From Nocardioides marinisabuli (GTDB taxonomy: Bacteria > Actinomycetota > Actinomycetes > Propionibacteriales > Nocardioidaceae): 64,000 bases of DNA. The stretch is taken from NCBI RefSeq assembly GCF_013466785.1, contig NZ_CP059163.1, positions 744,001 through 808,000 of the forward strand, read 5' to 3'. The notes under the pieces are model-generated. The model was given only the letters and a program-made list of their open reading frames with translations, did not search any database and was not told the DNA's origin. The translations under genes were made by a program, and so were the position numbers. This document shows, piece after piece, positions 35,425-43,608 of this stretch; the first letter of the stretch is position 1; every line of letters begins with the position of its first letter.

Positions 35425-36627
35425 GTGCGAGTCGATGTGCTGACCAAGGAGTACCCACCCGAGGTGTACGGCGGCGCCGGCGTGCACGTCGCCGAGCTGG
35501 TGCGCGCGCTGCGGGCGCGCGACGACCTCACCGCCCGGGTCCACGCGTTCGGCGCGCCCCGGGCCGAGGACCTGACCTCCTCCTACGCCGAGCCCGTCGA
35601 GCTCGAGGGCGCCAACGCTGCGCTGCGCACAATGGGCGTCGACCTGGCCATCGCGGCCGGCTGCGCCGGCACCGACCTGGTGCACTCCCACACCTGGTAC
35701 GCCAACCTCGCCGGTCACCTCGCCGGCCTGCTGCACGACGTGCCCCACGTCGTCTCGGCGCACTCCCTGGAGCCGCTGCGGCCGTGGAAGGCCGAGCAGC
35801 TCGGCGGCGGCTACCGCCTCTCCTCGTGGGTCGAGCGGACGGCGTACGAGTCGGCGGCCGCGGTCATCGCGGTGTCGGCGGCGATGCGCGACGACGTGCT
35901 GCGCTCCTACCCCGCCGTCGACCCCGCGCGGGTGCACACCGTGCACAACGGCATCGACACGGCGCTCTGGACCCCGGTCGAGGACCCCGAGCGGGTACGC
36001 CGCCTGGGCGTCGACCCCGACCGCCCGTCGGTCGTCTTCGTCGGGCGGATCACCCGCCAGAAGGGCCTGCCGCTCTTCCTGCGCGCCGTGGCCGCGCTGC
36101 CGCCCGACGTGCAGGTGGTGCTCTGCGCGGGCGCCCCGGACACCCCCGAGATCATGGCCGAGGTCGAGGCGCTGGTCGCCGACCTGCGCGCCGGGCGCGA
36201 CGGCGTCGTGTGGATCGCCGACATGCTGCCGCGCGCCGACGTGGTCGCACTGCTCAGCGCCGCCACCGTCTTCGCCTGCCCCTCGGTCTACGAGCCCCTG
36301 GGCATCGTCAACCTCGAGGCGATGGCCTGCGAGACCGCCGTGGTGGCGACCGCGACCGGGGGCATCCCCGAGGTGGTCGTGGCGCCCGGTGGCGAGGCCG
36401 CGGCGACCGGGCTGCTGGTCCCGATCGAGCAGGCCGACGACGGCAGCGGCACCCCTCTTGACCCGGAGCGCTACGTCGCCGACTTCGCCGAGGCGCTGAC
36501 CTCGCTGGTCACCGACCCCGAGCGGGCCGCGAGCATGGGCCGGGCCGGGCGCGAGCGGGCCGTCGCGTCCTTCGGGTGGCCGGCGATCGCCGAGCGGACC
36601 ATGGAGGTCTACCGCTCGGTGCTGTGA
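35425..36627 (+). CDS. glgA: Glycogen synthase / maltose-1-phosphate synthase (GT4)
   Basis: 400 aa. Start motif KEYPPEVYGGAGVHVAELVRALR (residues 6-28) includes the ADP-glucose site. The GT-B C-terminal half has VFVGRITRQKGLPLFLRAV and the E-x7-E motif in SVYEPLGIVNLEAMA. Its size and N-terminus resemble actinobacterial GlgM (Rv1212c), which transfers glucose from ADP-glucose to glucose-1-phosphate, more than the 470-aa GT5 GlgA of E. coli. Start is GTG 35425 with a leaderless-type promoter. It is partnered with the divergent glgC. Confidence 0.9.
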   Translation: MRVDVLTKEYPPEVYGGAGVHVAELVRALRARDDLTARVHAFGAPRAEDLTSSYAEPVELEGANAALRTMGVDLAIAAGCAGTDLVHSHTWYANLAGHLAGLLHDVPHVVSAHSLEPLRPWKAEQLGGGYRLSSWVERTAYESAAAVIAVSAAMRDDVLRSYPAVDPARVHTVHNGIDTALWTPVEDPERVRRLGVDPDRPSVVFVGRITRQKGLPLFLRAVAALPPDVQVVLCAGAPDTPEIMAEVEALVADLRAGRDGVVWIADMLPRADVVALLSAATVFACPSVYEPLGIVNLEAMACETAVVATATGGIPEVVVAPGGEAAATGLLVPIEQADDGSGTPLDPERYVADFAEALTSLVTDPERAASMGRAGRERAVASFGWPAIAERTMEVYRSVL

Positions 36628-36749
36628 GCGGCCCGGCTGTCAAGGCCCGCACCCCTCGGCTGTGGAGCGGCCACGCCCCGTCCGCCCGACGCCGGTGGCC
36701 TGTGGAGAGCCGGTCGCGGGAGGGGCCGCGACGCGGCAGCGTGACGGCC

Positions 36750-37235
36750 ATGGACACCACACCGGACCCCACTCCCCTCGCCCACCACCGCCCCGTCGTG
36801 CGCACCCAGAGCGATCTGCTGCAGCTGTGGCGCGGCCTGATGGGCGAACTCGGCTTCGCGCGCTCCTCCACCTGGGTGCTGCACCTCGACGAGGACGAGC
36901 GGCCCACCCGCCGGCTGCTGGAGATCGACGACTGCGCGGGCGAGCCCGTCGCCGACGACCTCGACTCCCTCACCACCATGCTGCTGCGGGTCGCCGGCAC
37001 CCCGCCGGGCCGCTGGGTCTTCCTGCGCAGCCGGCCCGGCTCGCACGGGCCCGACCGCACCGACCGCGCCTGGGCGCGGGGGCTGGCCCAGGCCTGCCGC
37101 CGCGCCGGGGTCGTCACCGACGTGGTGCACCTGGCCACGGACCAGCGGCTGGTGCCGCTGCCCGCCGACAACCTGGTGGCCGACGACGTGATGGGCGACG
37201 ACGTGATGGGCGACGACCTGCCGACCTCGGCCTGA
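36750..37235 (+). CDS. Hypothetical protein with acidic repeat tail
   Basis: 161 aa from ATG 36750 (GTG 36741 is an alternative). It is soluble and helical in the first part (RTQSDLLQLWRGLMGELGFARSSTWVLHLDEDERPTRRLLEIDD). It ends in a 5-residue repeat, DDVMG DDVMG DD, encoded by a perfect 15-bp tandem duplication near 37187-37216. The family is unknown. It precedes the IMPase gene by 24 bp, but that gene has its own -10 box. Confidence 0.6.
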   Translation: MDTTPDPTPLAHHRPVVRTQSDLLQLWRGLMGELGFARSSTWVLHLDEDERPTRRLLEIDDCAGEPVADDLDSLTTMLLRVAGTPPGRWVFLRSRPGSHGPDRTDRAWARGLAQACRRAGVVTDVVHLATDQRLVPLPADNLVADDVMGDDVMGDDLPTSA

Positions 37236-37247
37236 GCCTGGCATCGG

Positions 37248-37253
37248 TACGGT
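37248..37253 (+). promoter_or_regulatory. -10 box of a leaderless promoter (IMPase)
   Basis: TACGGT fits TAnnnT and ends 6 nt before GTG 37260. Confidence 0.5.
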
Positions 37254-37259
37254 CAGCAC

Positions 37260-38042
37260 GTGCAGACAACCGACGTGCTGACCCTGCTCCGGACCGTGGG
37301 CGAGGAGGTCGTCGAGCCCCGCTTCCGCAGCCTCGCCGACGCCGAGGTGATGGAGAAGAACCCCGGCGACCTGGTCACCGTCGCCGACCGCGAGGCGGAG
37401 GTCCGCATCACCGAGGTCCTCGAGCGCGAGCACCCGGGCGCCGTCGTGCTCGGCGAGGAGGCCGCCGAGGAGGACGGCTCGGTCCTCGAGCGCTTCGCCA
37501 CCGCCGACCACGCGTTCACCGTCGACCCGGTCGACGGCACCAAGAACTTCGTCCGCGGCTCGCCCGACCACGCCATGATGATCGCCGAGCTGCGTGACGG
37601 CGAGGTCGTGCGCAGCTGGATCTGGCAGCCGCAGCACCGCACGGCGTACGTCGCCGAGCGCGGCCGCGGCGCCTGGCGCAACGGCGAGCGGCTCACCCGC
37701 CCGCCGGTCGGCGAGCACCTGCGCGGGGTCACCTCGCGGCGCAGCTGGATCGGCCGCGCGCTCGGCACCCTGGGTGCGCTGGAGCTGACCTGGGTCTGCT
37801 GCGGCGTCGACTACCCGCGGGTGGTCGAGGGCGGCGCCGACTACGCGCTCTACCGCAAGACCAAGCCGTGGGACCACGCACCGGGTGCGCTGCTGCTCAG
37901 CGAGGCCGGCGGGGTGCTCGGCACCTTCGACGGCGAGCCCTACCGGCCGCAGGCGCCCGCCCCCGCGGGGCTCGTCGCGGCCGCCGACCGGGCGACGTAC
38001 GACCTGGTGCGCGGGCTGCTGCACGCGCTGCCGGGCCTGTGA
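37260..38042 (+). CDS. Inositol monophosphatase family protein
   Basis: 260 aa. Metal-binding motifs of the Mg-dependent phosphatase superfamily are complete: LGEEAAEEDG (first Glu), DPVDGTKNF (near residues 89-97) and WDHAPGALLLSEAGG (near residues 204-218, third Asp). Such enzymes remove phosphate from inositol-1-P, histidinol-P, fructose-1,6-P2 or PAP; which applies here is open. Actinobacterial HisN-type histidinol phosphatases also share VRG after the KNF motif, as here. Start is GTG 37260. An EthD-domain gene follows after 5 bp. Confidence 0.87.
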   Translation: MQTTDVLTLLRTVGEEVVEPRFRSLADAEVMEKNPGDLVTVADREAEVRITEVLEREHPGAVVLGEEAAEEDGSVLERFATADHAFTVDPVDGTKNFVRGSPDHAMMIAELRDGEVVRSWIWQPQHRTAYVAERGRGAWRNGERLTRPPVGEHLRGVTSRRSWIGRALGTLGALELTWVCCGVDYPRVVEGGADYALYRKTKPWDHAPGALLLSEAGGVLGTFDGEPYRPQAPAPAGLVAAADRATYDLVRGLLHALPGL

Positions 38043-38047
38043 GCGCG

Positions 38048-38785
38048 ATGACCACCTGGCTGCCCGCCGGCACCACGAAGACGATGTACCTGGTGCGCCA
38101 GGACCCGACGCCGTTGGGCGGGCCGGACCTGCGCACCGCTCTCGCCGGGGCCGGGGCGCTGCGGGTGCAGCTCAACCTCGACGACGAGCACGTCGCGCCT
38201 GCGCTGCGGCTGAGCACGGCAGACCCGGTGGCCGCGGTGCTCAGCGTCTGGTCCGACCCCGCGCACGACCCGGCCGAGGTGGCCGCGGTCGTCACCGACG
38301 CGGTCGGGCCGACCTCGGGCTGGGTGGTCGACGAGCGGCGCCGCCTCGACCCCGCCGAGACCTACGACGGCTCCCGCGCCGAGGAGCTGGCCAACGTGGC
38401 GGTGCTGCGGCGGCCCGCCGACCTGGACCGCGCGACCTGGTTGCAGCGCTGGCTGGTCGACCACACGGCCGTGGCGATCCGGACCCAGGCCACCTCGGGG
38501 TACGTGCAGAACATCTGCGTCACGCCGCTCGGCCCGCCCGCCCCCGAGGACGCACGCGTCGAGGCGCTGGTCGAGGAGCTGTTCCCCGCTGCCGCCGTGC
38601 ACGACGTGCACGCGTTCTACGGCAGCGGGGGCGACGACGCCGAGCTGGGGCGACGCCTGGAGCAGCTGATGGCCAGCGTCGCGCGCATCGGCGCCGACCG
38701 CGACCTCGACCTGGTGCCGAGCAGCCGGCACCTGTGGGACGTGGGTCCCGCGGATCAGCCGCGGGCGCCCAGCGAGCGCCAGTAG
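38048..38785 (+). CDS. EthD-like dimeric alpha/beta-barrel protein
   Basis: 245 aa from ATG 38048; GTG 38039, which overlaps the IMPase stop, is an alternative. Two tandem ferredoxin-like halves are suggested: KTMYLVRQDPTPLGGPDLRTALAGAGALRVQLNLDDEHV in the first, and DRATWLQRWLVDHTAVAIRTQATSGYVQNICVTPLG in the second. The W-x-x-x-H-x-x-V and GYVQN stretches recall EthD-domain proteins, which often accompany degradative dehydrogenases. The exact substrate is unknown. Its 3' end overlaps the convergent DUF4234 gene by 31 bp. Confidence 0.7.
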   Translation: MTTWLPAGTTKTMYLVRQDPTPLGGPDLRTALAGAGALRVQLNLDDEHVAPALRLSTADPVAAVLSVWSDPAHDPAEVAAVVTDAVGPTSGWVVDERRRLDPAETYDGSRAEELANVAVLRRPADLDRATWLQRWLVDHTAVAIRTQATSGYVQNICVTPLGPPAPEDARVEALVEELFPAAAVHDVHAFYGSGGDDAELGRRLEQLMASVARIGADRDLDLVPSSRHLWDVGPADQPRAPSERQ

Positions 38786-39240
38786 TCGTTGATCGCGCCG
38801 TTGGTCTTGACGAACCAGACGATCGGGCCCACCAGGATGAACATGCCGGGGAAGTACCACAGCCCGGTGGCGCCGCCGACCGTGCGCCGGCGACCGGCGC
38901 GCTCCTGCATCGTGCCGACCTCGGCCGAGGTCAGGTAGGGCATCACGATGCCCACGAAGATCGCGAGCACGAGCGCGACCACGCCCCCGATGCCCTGACC
39001 GGTGTGGCGCTTCATCTCCTCGTGCACCTTGAACCACCAGTACCAGCCGTAGATCCCGAAGGTCACCACGAACAGCAGCATCGCCACCCCGGTGCTGCGC
39101 ACCTCGCCCACCGGACCGGGACCCTGCGGCTGCGCCTGGCCGTAGGCCTGCGGGGCGTAGCCGTAGGGCGGCGGCGGCTGCTGGCCCGCGACGGGCTCCC
39201 CCGTCGGGGGCGGCGGCGGGAAGGGGCTCTGCTCGGACAC
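38755..39240 (-). CDS. DUF4234-type membrane protein
   Basis: 161 aa from GTG 39240, preceded by GGAGG. The N-terminal 55 residues are Pro/Gln/Gly/Tyr-rich (PFPPPPPTGEPVAGQQPPPPYGYAPQAYG). Three to four membrane helices follow: VAMLLFVVTFGIYGWYWWFKVHEEM, GVVALVLAIFVGIVMPYL and LWYFPGMFILVGPIVWFV. FGIYGWYWWFKVHEEM is the DUF4234 mark. The function is unknown; Pro-rich tails of this kind occur on many actinobacterial envelope proteins. Confidence 0.8.
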   Translation of the reverse strand: MSEQSPFPPPPPTGEPVAGQQPPPPYGYAPQAYGQAQPQGPGPVGEVRSTGVAMLLFVVTFGIYGWYWWFKVHEEMKRHTGQGIGGVVALVLAIFVGIVMPYLTSAEVGTMQERAGRRRTVGGATGLWYFPGMFILVGPIVWFVKTNGAINDYWRSLGARG

Positions 39241-39480
39241 GGGACCTCCAAGTATCGGGCTCGGAGCCGTGACCCTACCGACCCCCGGACGCCACCGACG
39301 TAGTCCGTTCGGGCCATGCCGCGCACCGGTCGGGCACATCTGGGCCTCGAGCGGCCGGATCCCGCCCGAGGACCTCCCGCGCGGGCGCCGGGCACCCCAC
39401 AGTGGGTGCCACGCCGTCCCCCGACGTCGCCCCCCATCCCCCAGGACCCGCCCCCGCCCCCGCCCGCAGAGAGGCCCGCC

Positions 39481-40941
39481 GTGCCGTCGCCGTACGCCCC
39501 CGGTCGCTACCGGGCCACCCCCACGCTCGGTGGCGGTGCCCGGCACCTGGCGCTGCGCTTCTCCTACGGGCTGACCCCCGAGCTGGTCTCGGCGGTCAAG
39601 GGGGCGGGGGGCGGGCTGGCCTGGTTCGACGCCCAGCTCGACCGGCCCTACGACGCCACCGCCGACGCCTCGCTGTGCGACTGGTGGCCCGACCTGCACC
39701 TCGACGCCGCCACGATCTGGCAGCGCCAGGTCAGCGGCGGCCGCGGCACCTGGGAGGTGATGGCCGACTACGCACGGCGGCTGCTGGTGCGCCGGATGAC
39801 CTCGCCGCACCAGGTGCACGAGGTGATGACCGACTTCTGGGAGTCACACCTGCACGTGCCGGCCAACGGCGACTCGCAGGGCGTCTGGCGCGCGTCGTAC
39901 GGCGACGTGGTGCGCCGCCACGCGCTGGGGCGCTTCGACGAGCTGCTCGTCGAGGCGGTGACGCACCCCGCGATGCTGATCTTCCTCGACAACGCGACCT
40001 CCACGAAGTCGCACCCCAACGAGAACCTCGGGCGCGAGCTGCTCGAGCTGCACACGGTCGGGGTCGGCGCCCACACCGAGGCCGACGTGAAGGCCTCGGC
40101 GCGCATCCTGACCGGCTGGCGGGTCGACCTGTGGCGCACCTGGGAGGCCTCCTACTCGCCCCAGGACCACTGGACCGGCCCCGTCGCCGTCGGCGACTTC
40201 CGCGACGCCAACAGCGACCCCGACGGGCGCAGGCTGACCCGCCGCTACCTGCGCCACCTGGCCCACCACCCCGCCACCGCGCGCCGCATCGCGCGCAAGC
40301 TGGCGACCAAGTTCATCAGCGACACCCCCTCAGAGCAGGTGGTCGACGAGCTCGCCGAGGTCTACCTGGCCCACGACACCGCGGTGGTGCCGGTGCTGCG
40401 CGCGCTGGTGCGCACCCAGGAGTTCCGCAAGGCCAAGGGCCAGAAGCTGCGCGACCCCGCCGAGGACGTCGTGGCCTCCTACCGGGCGCTGGGCGCCGAG
40501 GTGGTCGCTCCCCGCGCCGACGACCACGCGGCCAACGCGGTGCTCTGGCAGAGCGACGCCGTCGGGATGCGCCCGGCGGCCTGGCCGCGCCCCGACGGCC
40601 CGCCGCTGCACGGCGACCCGTGGGCCTCGCCCAGCCGGGCGCTGGCCTCGATGGAGGTGCACTGGTCGCTGGCCGGCGGCTGGTGGCCCAAGAAGGGCGT
40701 CACCTGGCAGTCGCCGCAGCAGTGGGCCCCCGAGCTGCCGATCGAGTTCCGCGACCTCGTCGACCACCTCTCCCGGGCGGTGCACGGACGCCGCTCGAGC
40801 CGCCAGCTGCTGCGCGCGGCGTGCGACGCGGTCGAGACCCGCCCCGGCGAGCGGATCACCGGCGACCACCGGCTGATGGCCTGGCAGTTCAACCGGCTGC
40901 TGGGCGTCCTGCTCGACCATCCCCACCACTACCACCGCTGA
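39481..40941 (+). CDS. DUF1800 family protein
   Basis: 486 aa. Start GTG 39481 has GAGAGG upstream. The DUF1800 pattern is clear: RHLALRFSYGLTPELVSAVKGAGGGLAWFDAQLDRPYDA, then LVRRMTSPHQVHEVMTDFWESHLHVP, FLDNATSTKSHPNENLGRELLELHTVGVG, TGWRVD and KLATKFISDTP. Upstream in-frame codons lack a signal peptide, so a Tat/Sec signal is not evident. DUF1800 and DUF1501 proteins are almost always encoded side by side, in many phyla; their joint function is unknown. The next gene begins 7 bp after the stop. Confidence 0.87.
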   Translation: MPSPYAPGRYRATPTLGGGARHLALRFSYGLTPELVSAVKGAGGGLAWFDAQLDRPYDATADASLCDWWPDLHLDAATIWQRQVSGGRGTWEVMADYARRLLVRRMTSPHQVHEVMTDFWESHLHVPANGDSQGVWRASYGDVVRRHALGRFDELLVEAVTHPAMLIFLDNATSTKSHPNENLGRELLELHTVGVGAHTEADVKASARILTGWRVDLWRTWEASYSPQDHWTGPVAVGDFRDANSDPDGRRLTRRYLRHLAHHPATARRIARKLATKFISDTPSEQVVDELAEVYLAHDTAVVPVLRALVRTQEFRKAKGQKLRDPAEDVVASYRALGAEVVAPRADDHAANAVLWQSDAVGMRPAAWPRPDGPPLHGDPWASPSRALASMEVHWSLAGGWWPKKGVTWQSPQQWAPELPIEFRDLVDHLSRAVHGRRSSRQLLRAACDAVETRPGERITGDHRLMAWQFNRLLGVLLDHPHHYHR

Positions 40942-40948
40942 GGCCACC

Positions 40949-42238
40949 TTGAGCACCCCCGAGCTCACCGCCCCCACCGGCTCCGGCGCCTCCTGCGGCT
41001 GCGCCGAGTACGCCGCCGTGTCGCGCCGCGGACTGCTGCGCGGCATGGGCGCCGCCGCCCTGACCTGGAGCGTCGGCTCCGCCGTCGTCAGCGCCGCCGG
41101 GCCGGCGCTGGCCGCCACCACCACCTCGACCGCGACCGACGGGTCGGTCGTGGTGGTGCTCTCGCTGCGCGGCGCGGCCGACGGGCTGTCCCTGGTCGTG
41201 CCCCACGGCGACCCGGCCTACTACGCGGCGCGCCCGCGGATCGCCGTACCGGCCGAGAAGCTGCTGGTGCCCGACGGCTTCTTCGGCCTGCACCCCTCGC
41301 TCGCGCCGTTGCTGCCGCTGTGGCGGGCCGGCAGGCTGGCCGGTGTGCACGGCACCGGGCTGCCGGTGGTCAACCGGTCGCACTTCGCGGCCATGGAGGC
41401 CGTCGAGGACGCCGCCCCCGGCTCGACCGAGCGGGTCGGCTGGCTCAACCGGCTGCTCGGCGAGCTGCCCGGCTCCTCCCCGCTGCAGGGGCTCGCGGCC
41501 GGCCGGGCCGAGGTGCCGACCTCGCTCTTCGGCCCCGAGCCGGTGATGGGCTTCCGCTCCCTGGAGCGGACCCGCATCGCCGGCGACGACAAGTGGGACC
41601 CCAACGGCACCCGGGTGCGGTCGCTGGAGCGGATGTGGAAGCGCTCCTCCGACCCGATGGGCCGGGCCTTCCGCTCGGCCATGGCGGCCGTCGACGACCT
41701 CGAGCCCGCCCGCGCCCAGGCCGACCGCAGCGCGGCGTACCCCGACGACGACCTGGGCCGCGCGCTGGCCTCGGTGGCCCGCACGCTGCGCGGCGACGTC
41801 GGCGTCTCGCTGGTCACCGTCGACCACGGCGACTGGGACATGCACACCGACCTCGGCACCCTGGGCTGGGGCCGGATGCGGCGCGAGGCCGAGTCGCTGG
41901 CCAGCGGCATCGCCGCCTTCTTCGACGACCTCGGATCGGTCGCCGACCGGGTCACCCTGGTGACGGTCTCGGAGTTCGGCCGCCGGGTGGCCGAGAACGC
42001 CAACCACGGCCTCGACCACGGCTGGGGCACCGTGATGCTGCTGGCCGGCGCCGGCGTGCGCGGCGGCTACCACGGCTCGTGGACCCCGCTCGGCACCAGC
42101 CTGGACGCCGACGTACCCGTCACGACCGACTACCGCTCCGTGCTCGCCGAGGTCGTCGCCGCCCGCACCCCCGCCTCCCCCACCGTCGTCTTCCCCGGCT
42201 TCCAGCGCGAGCGGGTCGGGGCGATGCTCGGCCAGTAG
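40949..42238 (+). CDS. DUF1501 family protein, Tat-exported
   Basis: 429 aa from TTG 40949, preceded by GAGG. A twin-arginine signal (SRRGLLRGMGAAALTW, residues 25-40) ends near ALAATT. The mature part belongs to the alkaline-phosphatase/sulfatase-like DUF1501 group: VVVVLSLRGAADGLSLVVPHGDPAYY, GVHGTGLPVVNRSHFAAME, TVDHGDWDMHT, EFGRRVAENANHGLDHGWGTVMLLAGAGV. Asp/His residues in VDHGDWDMH and NHGLDHG are candidate metal ligands. It forms a two-gene unit with DUF1800. Confidence 0.88.
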   Translation: MSTPELTAPTGSGASCGCAEYAAVSRRGLLRGMGAAALTWSVGSAVVSAAGPALAATTTSTATDGSVVVVLSLRGAADGLSLVVPHGDPAYYAARPRIAVPAEKLLVPDGFFGLHPSLAPLLPLWRAGRLAGVHGTGLPVVNRSHFAAMEAVEDAAPGSTERVGWLNRLLGELPGSSPLQGLAAGRAEVPTSLFGPEPVMGFRSLERTRIAGDDKWDPNGTRVRSLERMWKRSSDPMGRAFRSAMAAVDDLEPARAQADRSAAYPDDDLGRALASVARTLRGDVGVSLVTVDHGDWDMHTDLGTLGWGRMRREAESLASGIAAFFDDLGSVADRVTLVTVSEFGRRVAENANHGLDHGWGTVMLLAGAGVRGGYHGSWTPLGTSLDADVPVTTDYRSVLAEVVAARTPASPTVVFPGFQRERVGAMLGQ

Positions 42239-42244
42239 CACCCA

Positions 42245-42693
42245 CGGAGGTCGAGGAGGGACGAAGTCCCGTCTCGAGACCACCGCGTCAGGTGCGCCGA
42301 CCCTGGCGAGCGGACCAGCTGCGGCTCGCCAGACCCGGCAGCGCTGCGAAGTCACCCCTGATCAGTGCCTCACGCTTCTCACGTCCCCAGCCCTGGATCC
42401 GCTTCTCGTAGGCGAAGGCGTCGGCGATGGAGTCGAACTGGGCGTTCCAGACGAGACGGACCGGACGACGCCGCTTGGTGAACTCAGCACCGGTGCCGGC
42501 GTTGTGCTCGGCGAGACGACGATCGAGGTCCCAGGTGCTCCCGACGTAGTAGCGGCCGTCAGAACACTCGAGAATGTAGGTGTAGGGCATGCCGGAGCCC
42601 TGCCCGGAAGGTTGCAGCCCCACGCACGTGACGCAGCAGCCTGTGGACAGCGGTGGTTTCGAGACAGGCGCTGCGCGCCTTCCTCAACCTCCG
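42245..42693. mobile_element. GIY-YIG element bounded by REP-like terminal inverted repeats
   Basis: The left end (42245-42285) and the right end (42651-42693) are inverted copies of one sequence. In the same orientation both read CGGAGGTYGAGGARGG at one side and GTCTCGARACCACCG at the other. Their cores differ yet both fold: GGGAC-GAA-GTCCC on the left, AGGCGC-TGC-GCGCCT on the right. The only gene between them is the 100-aa GIY-YIG nuclease, whose stop codon lies 2 bp from the left repeat. No target-site duplication was identified, so mobility is inference. Confidence 0.6.
42288..42590 (-). CDS. GIY-YIG nuclease family protein
   Basis: 100 aa, one domain. The GIY-YIG core is YTYILECSDGRYYVGSTWDLDRRLAEHNAG: the TYI and YVG strands at residues 4-17, the catalytic Arg in DLDRRL and His in EHN. 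The conserved Glu lies in AYEKRIQGWGREKREALI near residue 70. ATG 42590 starts at the first strand; an upstream start at 42623 would add 11 unconserved residues. Stand-alone members of this small family (YhbQ/UPF0213-like) have no settled role. It is bounded by inverted REP-like repeats and its third-position G+C is slightly lower than that of its neighbours. Confidence 0.9.
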   Translation of the reverse strand: MPYTYILECSDGRYYVGSTWDLDRRLAEHNAGTGAEFTKRRRPVRLVWNAQFDSIADAFAYEKRIQGWGREKREALIRGDFAALPGLASRSWSARQGRRT

Positions 42694-42725
42694 TACTGCG
42701 CCCCACGCAGGTCGGGGCACCCGCC

Positions 42726-42769
42726 GAGCCGGCGCTACTTCCTCGCCGAGCCGGCGCTACTTCCCCTCG
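42726..42769. repeat. Two tandem copies of the 22-bp repeat
   Basis: GAGCCGGCGCTACTTCC begins at 42726 and again at 42748, with different 5-base linkers. It is the same consensus and period as the array at 24219. The second copy covers the last codons and stop of the 59-aa membrane protein gene. Confidence 0.75.
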
Positions 42770-42936
42770 CCGGGGTCGGCCCCGGCCCCGTTGACCCGCT
42801 CGTGCAGCCGGGCGCGCACCTCGTCGGGCGTCAGGCGCGCACGCCGTCGCTGGTCTCGCGCCACCACCACCCCGGTGGCCGCGACCCCAGCCAGGCCGGC
42901 CACGCCCAGCACCTTCCACACCCTGCTCGCATCCAT
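42757..42936 (-). CDS. Small single-pass membrane protein
   Basis: 59 aa. One hydrophobic helix (residues 6-26, VWKVLGVAGLAGVAATGVVVA) is followed by a basic stop-transfer DQRRRARLTPDEVRARLHERVNG and a short acidic tail. It resembles the many small actinobacterial envelope proteins with one helix and a DEVRARLHER amphipathic helix. Its start is only 18 bp from the divergent start at 42955, so either promoter must lie inside the other gene. The 3' end falls in the 22-bp repeat. Confidence 0.6.
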   Translation of the reverse strand: MDASRVWKVLGVAGLAGVAATGVVVARDQRRRARLTPDEVRARLHERVNGAGADPGEGK

Positions 42937-42954
42937 GGCCCAGACTCTCCCACC

Positions 42955-43608
42955 ATGGAGCACCAGCACCCCCGGCACCGTGGCCCCGGCCGACGCCGAC
43001 CGGGCAGCCGGATCGGCCTCGACGAGGCGGTCGAGCTGACCCGCACCGGCGACCTGTGGCTCTTCCGCGGCCACTCGGCGGCCGACCACGCGATCCGGGT
43101 GCTGACCAACGCGCCGGTCAACCACGTCGGGATGGCGGTGGTCCTCGACGACCTGCCACCGCTGATGTGGCACGCCGAGCTCGGCAAGGGGCTCGTCGAC
43201 GTGTGGAGCGGCAAGCACCAGCGCGGGGTGCAGCTGCACGACCTGCGGGCGGCCGTCGGGCAGTGGACCGGCCGCTACGAGCAGCGCGCCTGGCTGCGCC
43301 AGCTCGACGTCGAGGTCACGCCCGCGATGGAGGACGCCCTGCTGGCCAGCATCGCGCGCCTCGACGGCACCCCGTTCCCCAGCACCGCCGCCCTCGTGGG
43401 CCGCTGGGCGCGCGGTCGGGTACGCCGCGCGGCACCCGCCGAGCTGACCTACTGCGCCGAGGTGGTCGCGTCGTCGTACGTCGCGATGGGCCTGCTGCCC
43501 GACGACCTGCCGAGCAACTACTACGACCCGGGCACCTTCTGGTCGGGCGACGCGCTGGCGCTGCAGCACGGCGCCCGGCTGGGTCAGGAGATCGCCGTCG
43601 ACGTCTGA
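42955..43608 (+). CDS. NlpC/P60-superfamily (YiiX-like) cysteine peptidase candidate
   Basis: 217 aa. After a His/Arg/Pro-rich N-terminus comes GDLWLFRGHSAADHAIRVLTNAPVNHVGMAVVLDDLP, in which the NHVGMAV strand carries the likely catalytic His. TYCAEVVASSYVAMG later has the Cys. This His-before-Cys order is the circularly permuted papain-like arrangement of YiiX/LRAT-type enzymes. No signal peptide is seen. The substrate (peptide or lipid amide) is unknown. Confidence 0.7.
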   Translation: MEHQHPRHRGPGRRRPGSRIGLDEAVELTRTGDLWLFRGHSAADHAIRVLTNAPVNHVGMAVVLDDLPPLMWHAELGKGLVDVWSGKHQRGVQLHDLRAAVGQWTGRYEQRAWLRQLDVEVTPAMEDALLASIARLDGTPFPSTAALVGRWARGRVRRAAPAELTYCAEVVASSYVAMGLLPDDLPSNYYDPGTFWSGDALALQHGARLGQEIAVDV

